NCBI GenBank assembly: GCA_023052935.1
Contig: CM041292.1
Span: 177,216,111 to 177,280,110, forward strand
Direction: 5' to 3'
Source: Piezodorus guildinii
Lineage: Eukaryota > Arthropoda > Insecta > Hemiptera > Pentatomidae
DNA length: 64,000 bases
In this document: positions 21,425 through 32,986 of the stretch, in pieces
How the letters are laid out: every line of letters begins with the position of its first letter
Numbering within the stretch: the stretch's first letter is position 1
Program-made: the position numbers and the translations under genes
Notes under the pieces: model-generated
Seen by the model: the letters and a program-made list of their open reading frames with translations, nothing else
What the model was told of the DNA's origin: nothing
The model's database searches: none

Positions 21425-22235
21425 GCTATCTGACAATCAGCAAATATGCTGTATAAATAGTGAGATCAAACATGTAAGGCATGGGGAAGGAAAGTGCCCA
21501 GCAGCACCCCTTCGTAGGATTTAATTTAGATAGAGGAGGTCTCTCATCCAGCTTCTTTTCAGAATACTTCTGACAAGCATTTCAGCTATTGACATGTCGT
21601 TAATCAGTCTATGGTCGTATCCGTTAAGTTTGCTATGAAAACGCGAATAGAGAGTTCGTATGTGTTCGTCAACTGTTGGTTGTTGTAAGTCCGTGAGAAG
21701 GGTTCTGTTGTTTACGTACCAAGGAGCTGTCGTTATGAGTCTTAAAATTTTGGATTGAAGTGATTGCAGTTTTTGTATGTGAGTCTTTTTTGTTAAACCA
21801 AAAATCTGTGAAGCGTAAGTCCATATTGGTTTAAGTAGGTATGTATATGTATTCAGTTTCTGTCTAATTTTTAATTTTGGTAATTTAGATAAAAGAGAGT
21901 GTAGTACTTTTCATCTTGACATGTGAGCCCCAAGTCATCTTTCGATCGAGTGTCAGTCCTAGGTAATGTACAGAGTTTGTCTGAGGAATTTGGTTGTTGT
22001 CGATAGAAATTGGTGGGTAAGTGTTCTGTCGTAGTGTGAACGTGTTTTGATTTTTCGTGATTTAAACGAATTTTTCAAAGAGTGCACCAATTTCGTAGCA
22101 GCATTAAGTGATTTAGTAGAGTCAGTGAGGCTAGTATAGGGTCGCCGCTTGATGTTAACATTTCAGCCGCGTAATTAGCAGTCACTGTGGTGGGGTGGGT
22201 TGGTATGTCATGTGTATATACAATGTATAGGAAAG
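21425..22235 (-). mobile_element. Decayed Jockey-like LINE fragment (family J3)
   Basis: On the minus strand short pieces resemble ORF2: LYIVYTHDIPTHP near 22235-22190, and the position of the YADD box reads roughly NYAAEM, so the catalytic motif is lost. The piece continues toward a 3' end near 21425, where AGCTGGATGAGAGACC corresponds to the C-terminal region. Frames are broken many times. A related fragment is at 53735-54060. Confidence 0.7.
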
Positions 22236-22239
22236 GATT

Positions 22240-22304
22240 TTTAAAAAATTTAAATTTATTTTAACAACGGAGGTGAGTGAAAGTCGAGTCTTGCGTCCTC
22301 CAGA
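22240..22304 (+). mobile_element. R1 3'-end fragment
   Basis: AACAACGGAGGTGAGTGAAA then GTCGAGTCTTGCGTCCTCCAGA and a T-run. Only the last 65 bp of R1 remain, joined to the LINE fragment on its left. Confidence 0.75.
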
Positions 22305-22534
22305 TTTTTTTTTTTTTTTAATGGTTTACACATTAAATGGTAGAGCCTCAGTATTTGTAGTTTCTTTTAGATTAGGTTTTTTTCACCTTCAAGAATATAA
22401 CACAGTTGATATGCTCAAGCTCTTTTGGCATTGTCCGGATCAAAATGATTGCCTAAATTGTTGTAAATGAATAATTTTACCAATGTACCACTGTCTAAAT
22501 TTACATAAATGATTAAAACTTTTTTTTTTTTTTT

Positions 22535-22765
22535 TGTTTGTTTCTTAATTCAACGTCACTTTATATTACCGTGGCTGTTTCTACGATGCTACAGCGAGAA
22601 ATGTTGCCTATCCATGTTCATTTAGAATGGGCATCTTGAACGAGTACCTGACTTCGCTATGGCTCAGGATTTTACGTTCCCTCCGAAGGTCATCAGAACC
22701 AACGAGTTTTTTAGCCGGGTTAGATCCGCAACCTCCGCCATTGAAGGCTGTTATTTTAACCACAA
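22535..22765 (-). mobile_element. tRNA-derived SINE, family I, diverged
   Basis: Landmarks in order: TTCAACGTCACTTTATATTA, ACGATGCTACAGCGAG, TTGCCTATCC, AACGAGTACCTGACTTCG and the head AGGCTGTTAT at its right end. Many substitutions. Confidence 0.75.
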
Positions 22766-22858
22766 CACAAAAGGAGGTCCCATAAATGTTGTTATATTTC
22801 TTTCTCTAAAATTCATCAATCCTCCTCCCCTCCTACTTCGTCTATCTGACTGGAAAAA

Positions 22859-24051
22859 TCTGGTGCGAGGAACACACGACTTTGACTTACCTCTGTTTCT
22901 ACAATCGATAAAAGAATTTTTCAAAACAGTTAGAGATATAAATGAGTAAAACTATTAAAGAACTAATTAAATTGAATTTCTATAAAAACATATGGTTCAT
23001 TAAAAAAACTATTATATTATTATCTAAAATAGTCAGTTAGTTTTATCGGCTTTTCATCACTCTTAATTAACATTTACAAGCTTGTGTATAAGATAATATT
23101 TTTCTCAAATCCTTAGCTATCCAACGCTATACTATAAATCTATATTACTATTCTTGTGGTCAAAACACAACAATAGCATAAAAAGATATCTTGGCACTTT
23201 TCTCCTTTAATTTTCTATCAAATTCGCTTAACTTTTATATCGGTGGCGGTCGTGAAAAACTGGATAACTCGAGTTATATAAAAATAAGTCAACTCCAGGT
23301 ACCGCTCCCTCAGACCTTCTCCCGCGTTGTGTTAAATTGGTTAAAGAAATTTCTTGTTGGAAAGAAAGCTCTATGTTATAACTCTATTTTGGGTGAAACG
23401 TAAAGTTTAAGTCGCTCACCTGTAAAAGAAAAGATTTTGACTTAACCATTAATGCACGACCGCCAAAAACGAAAAATCGCATTAAAAAAAACATTTTTTT
23501 CCTTTAGTTAAATATCTTATTTGATCAAATTGTATATTTATCCATTTTTTATCAGTAGTAAATAGATGATATAGTTATTTTTGAAGATTCTACAAACTTA
23601 AAGGTACTTTAAAGGAAGAAAATTTAAACTATCGGCAATTAAGCCCTACTAGACTATTTCAATAAGAATGAAACCTACATGATATTAAAGCCCATTAAAT
23701 TTTACATCAATATTGGGAGTTTAATCAAAATTGTTAGAGCTGTTTTTTTAGTAAATCGTAAAAAAGAGTAAAATGCATGGTATAAAGTGGCTCTTCTGGT
23801 TAGCTGATTTTGATGAAAACGTTTCTGTAACATCTCAGACCTATAGTTGTCATAAATATGAAATTTCAGTTTCATTGCACTTTTAGTTTACGCATGGGAG
23901 TTTCCACACACAGAGACTTTTTCTTGGGACTTGGTTATTTGAACTCGGTGTACCCTAAAATGTTTATTTCCTTTCAAACCTGGAATTCAAAAATGTTTAC
24001 GTTCGCAATACTCTCCATAACTATATATTTTATATATAGGTAAGTGAAAGT
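22859..24051 (-). mobile_element. R1 Helentron-like element with internal rearrangement
   Basis: Both ends are present: TCTGGTGCGAGGAACACACG at the left and GGTAAGTGAAAGT at 24051. It is about 300 bp longer than other copies because of an extra block at about 23240-23465, bounded by TGGCGGTCGTG and its complement. R1 sequence around CGAAAAATCGCAT is partly repeated on the two sides of the block. Frames of 60-70 codons inside are not genes. Confidence 0.82.
23244..23465. mobile_element. Small inverted-repeat element inside R1
   Basis: It has 11-bp perfect inverted ends, TGGCGGTCGTG (23244-23254) and CACGACCGCCA (23455-23465), 222 bp in total. The interior is GC-richer than R1 and absent from other R1 copies. 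No clean target duplication is seen and the R1 flanks are partly duplicated, so a simple insertion is not proven. Confidence 0.4.
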
Positions 24052-24690
24052 AGAAAGCAGTACGTTATAGATAGACGTATCGATGATCTAGTGTTTTTCC
24101 CAGAGAGTAATGATAAAGTAATTTTTTTTTTCAAATCTTGTTCCACTCGTTAAACAACAACCGTAGTTCTGCAATGAACCTCCACAATTCAAAATAACAC
24201 ATTATACTCACCAAAAGACGCTCCTGTATTCTCTCCAACGGCACATGATGGAATGACGCACCCTATTCCCGACAGACCCCATTTAAACCTGAGGAACTCT
24301 GGCGGTAACGTCATAATTATTTTCCGGAAGGGAACTTCAAGACCCCGCGCAATCCAGAACTGGATGAACAGTCTGGAAGTCCAAGATCGCACTAAAGCGG
24401 TGGTCATGGTATACATCATAAGGATCAGGTGTATTATTTATCAATAAATACGTAATAATAATATCGTGAAAATGACCTTGGAGTAAGTTGCCGCGATGAT
24501 AGTTCTGTCATTTCCTAGCTCGTCGGAACACCATTATCTCGTTACTGACTCTTCTAATATATCTCGCAGAAGCAGACTCATTTCAAGTTCCCAACCTCTC
24601 TAATAGGTTCAGACTTATGTATTTCAAAGGATGTGAAATCTGTAAGTTATTATGCTAAATGTTTCCAAAAAAAGGGCGAGACCTTTAAAA
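24052..24690. other. Unassigned sequence with a GC-richer patch
   Basis: 24180-24430 is more balanced in base composition, with opposed frames of 64 (+) and 76 (-) codons and no recognisable motif. It could be an exon relic; no splice structure can be argued. Confidence 0.3.
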
Positions 24691-24695
24691 ACAAA

Positions 24696-24750
24696 TCCGG
24701 TGTGCCCAACACACGACTTTAACTTACCTCCGTGGTTAAAATCCTATGCA
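24696..24750 (-). mobile_element. R1 3'-end fragment
   Basis: TCCGGTGTGCCCAACACACG then ACTTTAACTTACCTCCGTGG matches the R1 3' end; the rest of the element is missing or unrecognisable. Confidence 0.65.
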
Positions 24751-25007
24751 GAACCATTAAATAAACCTAAATTATAAAAAAAATCTTAATTTACGTGATT
24801 TACATCTCTTCTTTCTATATATACACAATTTGTGTTTCCGCTAACTCCTTCGAAAACATAAGACGGATTTTGATACAGTTTTCATCATAATTTAGGGTAT
24901 TCTTTCCAGAAGGTTTAGAAGTTAAATACATTGCAATTCATCTTTTCCTTAAACGTGAAAAATAAATATTATGTAACCAAGTGTTAAAAACATTATTCCT
25001 GAAATAT

Positions 25008-25289
25008 GAGTGGCGTGACAGGCCGTGCAGGCACTGGGCTTCGTGGTTGTAATCTTGGAGATTACACTCACGCTTCTCGATGCATTTTATAGTATAGGGT
25101 CATCACTCCATACGCCTAATTTTGTGAGTGGCCACCATTTGGATGACGGGTCTCACATACCCGGGGGAGAGGCTGTAATAAATCCTCATTTAATTACATT
25201 GTTATAAAAGTCCCGCCGGGACTAGGATTTGAACTCACAACCTTTAGCATGTAAAACTTTCACGCTAGCCACTCAGCCACGGACACCCC
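25008..25289 (-). mobile_element. tRNA-derived SINE, family II, full length
   Basis: The same structure as the 3310-3607 copy: body starting GAGTGGCGTGACAGGCCGTG on the + strand, head with GATTTGAACTC at the B-box position and CACTCAGCCACGG at the A box. The perfect 11-bp duplication TCCTGAAATAT lies at 24997-25007 and 25290-25300. Confidence 0.9.
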
Positions 25290-25300
25290 TCCTGAAATAT

Positions 25301-26155
25301 AAGTAGTAATAACTAATTAACTATCACTAATTATTAAGTAACTAATTTAAACTATAAAGTAGTAATATAGACGTATATTATACCGTAAGAAAGCAAAAGA
25401 TTTCAGAAAAGTTAATAGGCAATAAAATATATTTTACAAGTTATTGTAAGCCCATACATTTTTGAACATATGTTATTGTTAATGGGAGAATGTCATCACT
25501 ATCGAAAAGAATCGTGCACGTTATATCTTCCATTTAGTACTCAATAATTTAGAAACAATCACAAATCACGTACTGAATCGTAACTAAGTTGTTATCATAA
25601 ATGGTAATTTGTTGTAAATCTATAAACTAACATTTATATTAATTATTTCAAATTTAATATTTATTTCATGAAAAAAGATGTTTCACTGTAAACTGAAGGG
25701 GATTTCTATGGAAAATAATTAAACCTTCAAAATGTATTATAAATAATTCATTTGGAATGTGAAATAATTATAAACCTAATACGACAGGAACCTTTGTTAT
25801 TTCTGTAGTTTTTGAATACATACATAGCAATCAATTTTTTTTTTTAGATGGAAAATTAAGTTTTCTGTATTCTTCACTTTAAAATAACAGATTAATAAAC
25901 TCAGCCAATTTTGATTTATGTTTATCATTTAGCCGATTATTAAATATAATAATGAATAGGCGTTATAAAATGAAGATATTTTCTTGCTAATTGAACTGTT
26001 CTTTAGATTGAAAACTCCCAAAGCGATAAACCTTAAATCGGTCAGAAAGAGGATTTTTAAACATAGCTGACATCTCATTCAAATTTCATCCGTGCAAAGC
26101 ATGGGCACGTATATTAAAATAATAAAGAAATATCAAATTTCAATAATAATTGTAT
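25301..26155. other. Unassigned AT-rich sequence
   Basis: No feature recognised. Confidence 0.4.
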
Positions 26156-26159
26156 GCCA

Positions 26160-26670
26160 TATTTGTCACTTTACATTACCTTTGACAACTTTGTATATAA
26201 GGTAGTTATGTTTTTAAAAATCTTTGCTTTCCAACTGTATATTATACATCAATGTTGCTGTTCCTATGTTAAGAAAAAAAAAAAATTTTATTATATACAT
26301 ATTTTCGTTCTTTTCTCCTGTAGTTGGTTATAGAATTTGATACAATAACTTCGATGCAAATTTATGTTTTAGATTAAACAATCTAACAATATAAATTATT
26401 ATGTACAACAATCACTTAGCTTTATCCGGTTTTCATGACTATAAATTACCTTACATAGATTTGTAGGTATATAGACAAGATTTTTTTTATTAGACAGAAA
26501 AACTTCTGCTTCCCAAAGGTATATGCATATATATGGCTGTAAAATAACTTTGTATTTAAACTTTGGTATAAATGCCAATATTTTGAATTTCCTTCCTCTA
26601 AAGTATCTTTAATTGATTAGATTAAATAAAATAACCATATCATCGATTTGGCATTGCTAAAAACATCTAT
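26160..26670. mobile_element. Scrambled R1 pieces
   Basis: Short stretches of the R1 interior occur in both orientations: minus-type blocks at about 26165-26350 and 26395-26545 (CTTTCCAACTGTATATTATA; TTAGCTTTATCCGGTTTTCA), then a plus-type block at about 26560-26660 (TTTCCTTCCTCTAAAGTATC). The ends are missing, suggesting repeated deletion or nested rearrangement. Confidence 0.55.
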
Positions 26671-26674
26671 TGAA

Positions 26675-27384
26675 AATTCCTATAAAACTTAAATTTCATA
26701 TTTAAAACAACTATACGCCCGAGATGTTGCAGGAACTTTTATCATCAAAATCCAGCTTACAAGAGAGAGCCACTTAATATAGTACAGCATTTTGGAAACC
26801 TCATTTAAAGATTTTCTCAAAACGTGAAACATTTTTATTAAACTCGCTATATTGATGAAAATTTGATGGGCTTTAATACCATGATAGATTTCATTCTGAA
26901 TGAAACAGTTTGGCAGGACTTAAACGCCGATATTTCAAAATTTCTTCCTCTAAAGTACCTTTAATTTTTTGTTTTTATGAAATTGACCATATCATCTGAT
27001 TAGTATTGCTATAAAACAGGTAAATATACAAGCTAAAGGAATTCGTTATCAAAATAAAGAATAAAACTAAAAAAAATATTTTTTTAATGAATTTTTTTTT
27101 TTTTACTTAAGAACAATAATATACCATTGGAAAGCGAAAGATTTTATAAAAAAATATTATCTAATACACAAGCTTGTAAATGTTAATAAAGACTAATAAA
27201 AAGCCAATAAAACTAATTATTTTAGATAATAACATAATGATTTTTTAATAAAACACCTGTTTCCATTAATATTCAATGTAATTAATTCTTTAACAATTTA
27301 TTTACATTCCTAAATGTACTTAAAAATCCTTAAATTGATTTTAACAAGGAAGGTAATTGAAAGCCGTGTGCTGTGCGCACCAGA
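26675..27384 (+). mobile_element. R1 element lacking its 5' end
   Basis: It enters at AAATTTCATATTTAAAACAA and continues through CTATACGCCCGAGATGTTGC to the 3' end, GGAAGGTAATTGAAAGCCGT then GTGCGCACCAGA. The 3' hairpin stem (GTGTG/CGCAC) is kept although the loop differs. Confidence 0.82.
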
Positions 27385-27788
27385 TTTGTGTATTATTAAA
27401 AATCTGACCAAATTACAAAACGTTCCTTGTGATAAAATAGGAAAAAAACAGCTCTGATAGCGGTGAGAATAGTAAAAAGCATTTCACGGATGTTTAACAG
27501 AAATAATTAGGAATATTATCTCATATATTTACAACATGGATATCGCGGGCTGTTGTTAGAAGGAAATACTTTCACATGCTTTCATAATATTTTGTCTTGG
27601 GGATTTCCATTTATCGTTACAAATTACTCATAAAAAATATTTCATGCATACAACAAATATTTTCCCCTAAAATGTGTTTTTCACATATAGAATTGTTTTG
27701 TTTTGTTTTTTCGAAATGAAAATACGTAGATTATCACCAAACAACGTACATACGTTGAAAAAACCCATCATGAACCAATCTTTTTCTT
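27385..27788. other. Unassigned AT-rich sequence
   Basis: No feature recognised. Confidence 0.4.
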
Positions 27789-28032
27789 TTCGTTTAGTTA
27801 CCTATATATGAAATATATAAGAAGGAAAAGTATTGCGAACATGAAAATTTTCAAATTAGCGTTTACAGCGGAAATATACGTTTTAGGGTCTCCGAGTCGA
27901 AATGGCCAAGTCCCACAAAAAGTGTGGTAGGTCTAGCACGAAAACGATTAAAGCTCAATTTTACTATTTAACAATTCTTAAACTGATTTCAACCACGGAG
28001 GTAAGTGAAAGTCGTGTGTTGCGCGCACCAGA
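27789..28032 (+). mobile_element. R1 deletion derivative, about 244 bp, both ends kept
   Basis: The 5' end (TTAGTTACCTATATATGAAA) through GGTCTAGCACGAAAACGA is followed directly by sequence near the 3' end (TTGATTTCAACC-like, as CTGATTTCAACCACGGAGG) and GGTAAGTGAAAGTCGTGTG then TTGCGCGCACCAGA. About 600 bp of the interior is missing. Confidence 0.85.
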
Positions 28033-28734
28033 TTTTTTTTTACAATTTTCTTGTTCGCGGTTCTTAAGGTGTTGGGCACTCCTACAGGAATCATTTAGTC
28101 AAAAATTAAGTTAGTGAGTAAGAGAAGTGCTTTTGATGAGTAAGTAAGTCATACTCAATCTTTAGGTTTTTTTTTTCTCTAAATGTACCCACTTTATACT
28201 TTCTAGATCCCTGGATCGACCCAGATAACAGGAAGAAAATTATCAGCCGAAATCGGACTTGAATCTGAGTCTTGTAGCTTACCAGCACTATGGCCTTCAC
28301 AGCTTTTTATCTCTACAGCTGCCCCTAGAACTTAGAGGGCGTTTATACTCCACGCGTTTTGGGTTCCTGACATTATTAGGTTGTTAAATAAGTTAGTAGC
28401 GCTTCAAATTCTTGTGAATGTTTTGTATCAATTAGATGTTGCCTATTACTGTGATCAATGCTTGCATTTGGTCACCATTCCACCAAGGACGACCGGAGCG
28501 CTTTGAGCCTTACAAGTAAAAATGTCCGATTTTGAACCGAGCAAACCTCTTGTGGACATTTAGCTTACCGTCTGTCCATCGGATTATCCTTTCCGGAAAT
28601 AAAACTCAATTAATTAACAAAAAAAGAATTTTTTTACCTCTTTCATTTTGAGCTAACAAAATACCACTTAAAGATGAGGAATCTAGTTTGAAACTGATGC
28701 ATAAAAGGACCTTAAGCAATTCTTTTTTGGTTTA
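28033..28734. other. Unassigned sequence
   Basis: No gene or repeat recognised. Small frames (64 and 70 codons) run through R1 ends and AT-rich DNA. Confidence 0.4.
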
Positions 28735-30310
28735 TTATTTTCAATAATAAACCTTTGTAATTGGCAAAAATAAAATAAAAAATAATGAGAGCTTACGTTT
28801 CAAGAAGTGCAGAATCCGAATGATGATTAAAAAAAAATCCGTTTGTTCGCAGTCCGCGGAATTTCTCCAAAACTACTTGACCAAATTTGTGAAAATTGAC
28901 ACAAAAATAGTAGGGCATGCAACGATGATCCGAACATCTAGACGTTGATACCAGCTGGTTATTTTGAAAATACCTAGATTAATAGTAATTTAATTCAATA
29001 ACTCAGTTATTTTTGAACATAGAGAATCAATTTACTGGTGTTTTTTAACCAAAATAATTAGAAAAAAATTGAAATTTTACGCAAAACAAGCCCATGGCTT
29101 AGTTGTTTTCAAAGATAGGGAAAAATATGTTTAGAGTTTCATAATCACTTAAGAAAAAAAAAAAAAAAAAAAAAAAAAAGTTGATCTATATAGTCCTACA
29201 AAATGAACAAAATCTGGTGCGGGCAACACACGACTTTCACTTGCTTCCGTTTTTAGAATCAATTAAAGAATTTTCAAATACAGTTAGAGATAAATATGAG
29301 TGAAACCATTAAAGAATTAATTAAATGGAATTTTTATAGAAACATGTGTTTTATTAAAAAATCTATTATATTACTATCTAAAATAATCGCTTAGTTTTAT
29401 CGGCTTTTCATCACTCCCTACTAATTTTTAAAAGCTTGTGTATGAGATAATATTTTTTCTAAAATATCAAGCTTTCCAACGGTATATCATACATGTATAT
29501 TACTGTTCTTATGTTCAAAAACGAAAAATTGCATAAAAAATATATTTTTTCAGTTTTCTCCTTTAGTTGGGAATCGAATTCATTCAATTTATATATTTAC
29601 CTGTTTTTCATCAGTGGTGCCAAGATAATATAGTTATTTTTATAGAATCGACAAAATTAAACGTACTTTAGGGGTAGAAAATTTAAATTATCGGCATTGA
29701 AGCCCTGTCAGACCATTTTAATAAGAATGAAACCTACATGATATTAAAGCCCATTAAATTTTACATCGATAAAGCGAGTTTAAACAAAATCGTCGGAACC
29801 GTTTTTGAGAAAATCGAAAAAAGGTGCAAAATGCATGGTATAAAGTGGCTCTTCTGGTAAGCCGATTTGGATGAAAAAGATTTTGTAACGTCTCGGGCGT
29901 ATAGTTGTCTTAATTATGAAATTTCAGTTTCATAGGACTTACTGTTTCCGCCCGGAAGCTAACACACACACACACACAGACCTTTTTGCGGGACTTGGTT
30001 ATTTGGACTCAGGGAACCCTGAAACGTGTATTTCCGTTGAAAACTGGAATTCGAAAATTTTCACGATCGCAATACTTTCCCTTACTATATATAGTAAGTG
30101 AAAGTAAAAAGAATCATTGAAATTGATTGAGAACTATTGTAGCAAAGATATAGCGTATTTAAATTAGCAGCGGTGATATTCCATGTTCCTCGATGTTCCA
30201 TGAGTTATTTATCGCTTTTCATATAAGTTACTTGCCTATAAACTGTTATTTATAGTTATTTGGAAATAATAAACCATTGTGTAATAATTTGCAGCGTTTG
30301 ATAATATGTA
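28735..30310 (+). repeat. Unknown repeat R2, interrupted by R1
   Basis: R2 lies at 28735-29213 and resumes at 30106-30310, with R1 between. The right part reads TTAGCAGCGGTGATATTCCA as in other copies. The left part (CAGAATCCGAATGATG) matches 32880-32930. A 26-base poly-A (29154-29179) occurs inside. Class unknown. Confidence 0.7.
29214..30105 (-). mobile_element. R1 Helentron-like element, full length (reference copy)
   Basis: 892 bp, from TCTGGTGCGGGCAACACACG to GTAAGTGAAAGT. On the minus strand it starts with ACTTTCACTTACT. Its complement is set inside the 3' end and is followed by the 20-odd base hairpin segment ending CCAGA. A (CA)n stretch at about 29962-29979 varies in length between copies. 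No protein frame spans it. R2 continues on both sides with no duplication. Confidence 0.9.
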
Positions 30311-30800
30311 AACATCATTGACCAAGTAAATATGATTTTGTAAAAACAGAGAGGATTAAATTAAAATATTGAAGAAGCTACAAACTAATTTTACACTGCA
30401 ATATATAGAACCCGTTACCGCGCAATCACCCAACGCGCCCTTAGAGACAACAAGACCTTCGCTACCTTCCAGAAACACCTGCCTAAATCAGCCGGTGAGC
30501 TCACTCATTCTCATTGTCTCATTCCTTTCCTTCGTCCTTTATTCAATCAGCCCATTCTTCATCGATGCCATCATCTTCTCAATCTAATATATTATGTATG
30601 CGTGTTCTGCGTAGTACTTGTAAGCTAGGTATACAAGCAAAGGCGTACGCAAGATTTGTACCAGATCGTGTGGCCAGTGATAATAGAAGTTATTTTCTTC
30701 AAACACCGTCTTTTTTTCGGGCCCTGCTCTCCCCTTACTTATGCCTATGGATAAAATCATATAAAGTGTATTATGAAATCAAAACAAGATTCAAATCTAA
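30311..30800. other. Unassigned sequence
   Basis: 30365-30560 is GC-richer; one frame reads RAITQRALRDNKTFATFQKH, protein-like but not recognised. Possibly a decayed retroelement frame. Confidence 0.3.
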
Positions 30801-30805
30801 TATAA

Positions 30806-31515
30806 CATATCTGAGATTTTGAGGTATGGTGTCAGAATTGGAGAATTAAAATCAATTCCAATATATCCCATGAAATTACCTTTACCCTTCGTCGTAAACC
30901 AATGACATCCTGCCCTACAGTGTCCTTTGATGATATTTCGCTTGACCCGGTTGAAAAATTCTCTATTTAGGGCTCCTGCTTGACATACGTCTAAAATGGA
31001 ATCCGTACACAAGACTGAAACGACAAGAAACTGCACGTAGCTTTCGCTAACTCCAGCATTACTAGACAGACTCTTTAACCTTCCACTTATCAACAAAAGG
31101 CTCACCTATATCACCATCATAAGGCCTATCTGGACTTACGGAGTTGAGCTCTGGGCTCTTCGAAACCATCAAATTCTTCCCGTATTCAATCCTTACCATC
31201 CAAAATTCAAAAATCCTCAACACTCCTTACTTTGTCACGAATAAAATCATCTATAAAAACCTTAATGTTGCATATGTTTTTGACCCGCACAAGGCGCCAC
31301 AACTTCCATACCAAACTCCACTCCCACTCTAATCCACTAGTTTCCATCCTTGCTTCCTCTTCCATTTCTGACAATCCTCTGACGGTGTCTGAAAAGAAGA
31401 GACTCACTACTAAAGAGTGCTGCCAATGGGCAGTTTCTCTTCATGTATTTTATCATTAACCAACATATTTACTTGTTGTATTATACTATACAGTTGTAAA
31501 TTTAAAAACAAAAAA
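30806..31515 (+). mobile_element. LINE J1 fragment, 5'-truncated, with 3' tail
   Basis: It begins in ORF2 after the YADD box (GAGGTATGGTGTCAGAATTG), runs with several frameshifts through the C-terminal region and ends in the J1 3' UTR (TATTTACTTGTTGTATTATA then ACAGTTGTAAATTT) with an A-rich tail. The hairpin CTGCCAATGGGCAG (31420-31433) is conserved. Short frames here are pieces of the broken ORF2. Confidence 0.88.
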
Positions 31516-31673
31516 AACTAATATAAAATACAGTTCTTCCTTTTTATTTTTTACTTACTATTTCTTTGTCAATTAAATAGCTGATGTTTTAGTGTTAGTG
31601 AAGATTAAGCGTTATAAGATTGAACAACGTAGTTTCATTGTTGAACAGTAAATATTTTTTTAATCTAATGCGC

Positions 31674-32410
31674 CCAACACACGACTTTCATTTATCTCTG
31701 TTGTTAAAATAAGATTAAAATATAATAAATGAAATTAGGGTTTAAAAAGTTAATATCGAGTACCGATGGAAATAACTATTTTTGATTAAATATCGATAGG
31801 AATAATTATTTACCACAATGACATAATTTTATTCTATTATCCACTATCTATTATCTCATAAAACTTTGTATATAAGTAATCATAACATTTTTTTCAAAAA
31901 TATTACCTTTCCAACAGTATATTATCCGTCTGTATTACTATTCTTATTGTTGGAAAAACAAAAATTACCTTAAAAATCTGTTTGTTTTTTCCTCATTTAG
32001 TTCATCGGATTCGTGCAACGTCTACACATACCCGTTTTTTCATCTACTTTAACTAGATGAAATGGTTATTTTCTTTGGATATCCAAAATTAAAGGCACTT
32101 CAGTGAAAGAAAAGTTAAAATATCGGTATTAAAGCCCTGTCAGACTGTTCCAATCAGATTGAAAGTTACAGGATACATAATATAATTAGAGTTAACATTG
32201 ATATAGCGAGTTTAATCAAAATAGTTAAGAGCCGTTTCAAAATCGCAAAAAGGTACTAAATGTATGTTATAAAGTGACTCTCCTTGTCGGTTTTAATGGA
32301 AAAGTTACTGTAACATCTCAGCCATATACAATCCGATAATATAAAATATGTTTTAGTTTCGTAAGACCTATCGTTTTCCTGCTTGACTAACCAAAGACTA
32401 ACACATGCAG
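31674..32410 (-). mobile_element. R1 element lacking its 5' end
   Basis: The 3' end (TCTAATGCGCCCAACACACG then ACTTTCATTTATCTCTG) starts after a T-run. The interior runs through AAAGCCCTGTCAGACTGTTC and ATAGCGAGTTTAATC. It fades after about 32400, before the 5' terminal repeat. Confidence 0.82.
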
Positions 32411-32480
32411 AAGTATTAGTGTCAAATTCTAATTCTATGTCTTGCAATTTATACAGTTCATATATATGTATGAGAAAGTA

Positions 32481-32945
32481 TATTATTTTCAATAAGGGGA
32501 GCGGCGTGGTCTAGTGCATAGAGCGCTAGTCTACTGTGCTCCGGGACCTGGGTTCGAATCCTGGTCATGACGGAATATTATTTATTCTGTTATTTCAGCC
32601 GGGGGACGCTTTTGGTGTATGGAGACCCTCCTGGGGCAGATCCAGCCTCTATAAAGTGGGTACCAAAAAATGGGGAAAAACCTGGCGGTTGAGCGTGATC
32701 TCGGCCGAATCACCTCATTGCACGGCCGTTGGCCTAGAAACATTACGAATCTCTGTATGTACTGTGCCCAAGATCCTTCATGGGTTGTAGTGATACAGTT
32801 TTTTTTTAAATTTTATTATTTTCAATAATGAATCTTTGAAATAGGCAACAAAAAAAAACACCTCCTACCCCTTAAAAATTAATAGCTTACGTTTCAAGAT
32901 GCGTAGAATCCGAAAAAAAAATCGTTTGTCCTAATTAATAAATAA

Positions 32946-32986
<41 letters not shown>

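Noticed and set aside
29916..30101. 61-codon frame similar to one at 23858-24043, suggesting a conserved small protein
   Set aside because: The similarity comes from R1 DNA being repeated. The frame is broken or shifted in other R1 copies, and R1 has no other coding sign.
32530..32600. Possible true tRNA gene (good A and B boxes)
   Set aside because: The tRNA-like part is the head of a SINE with body, tail and a 15-bp duplication, and no full cloverleaf acceptor stem pairing is evident.
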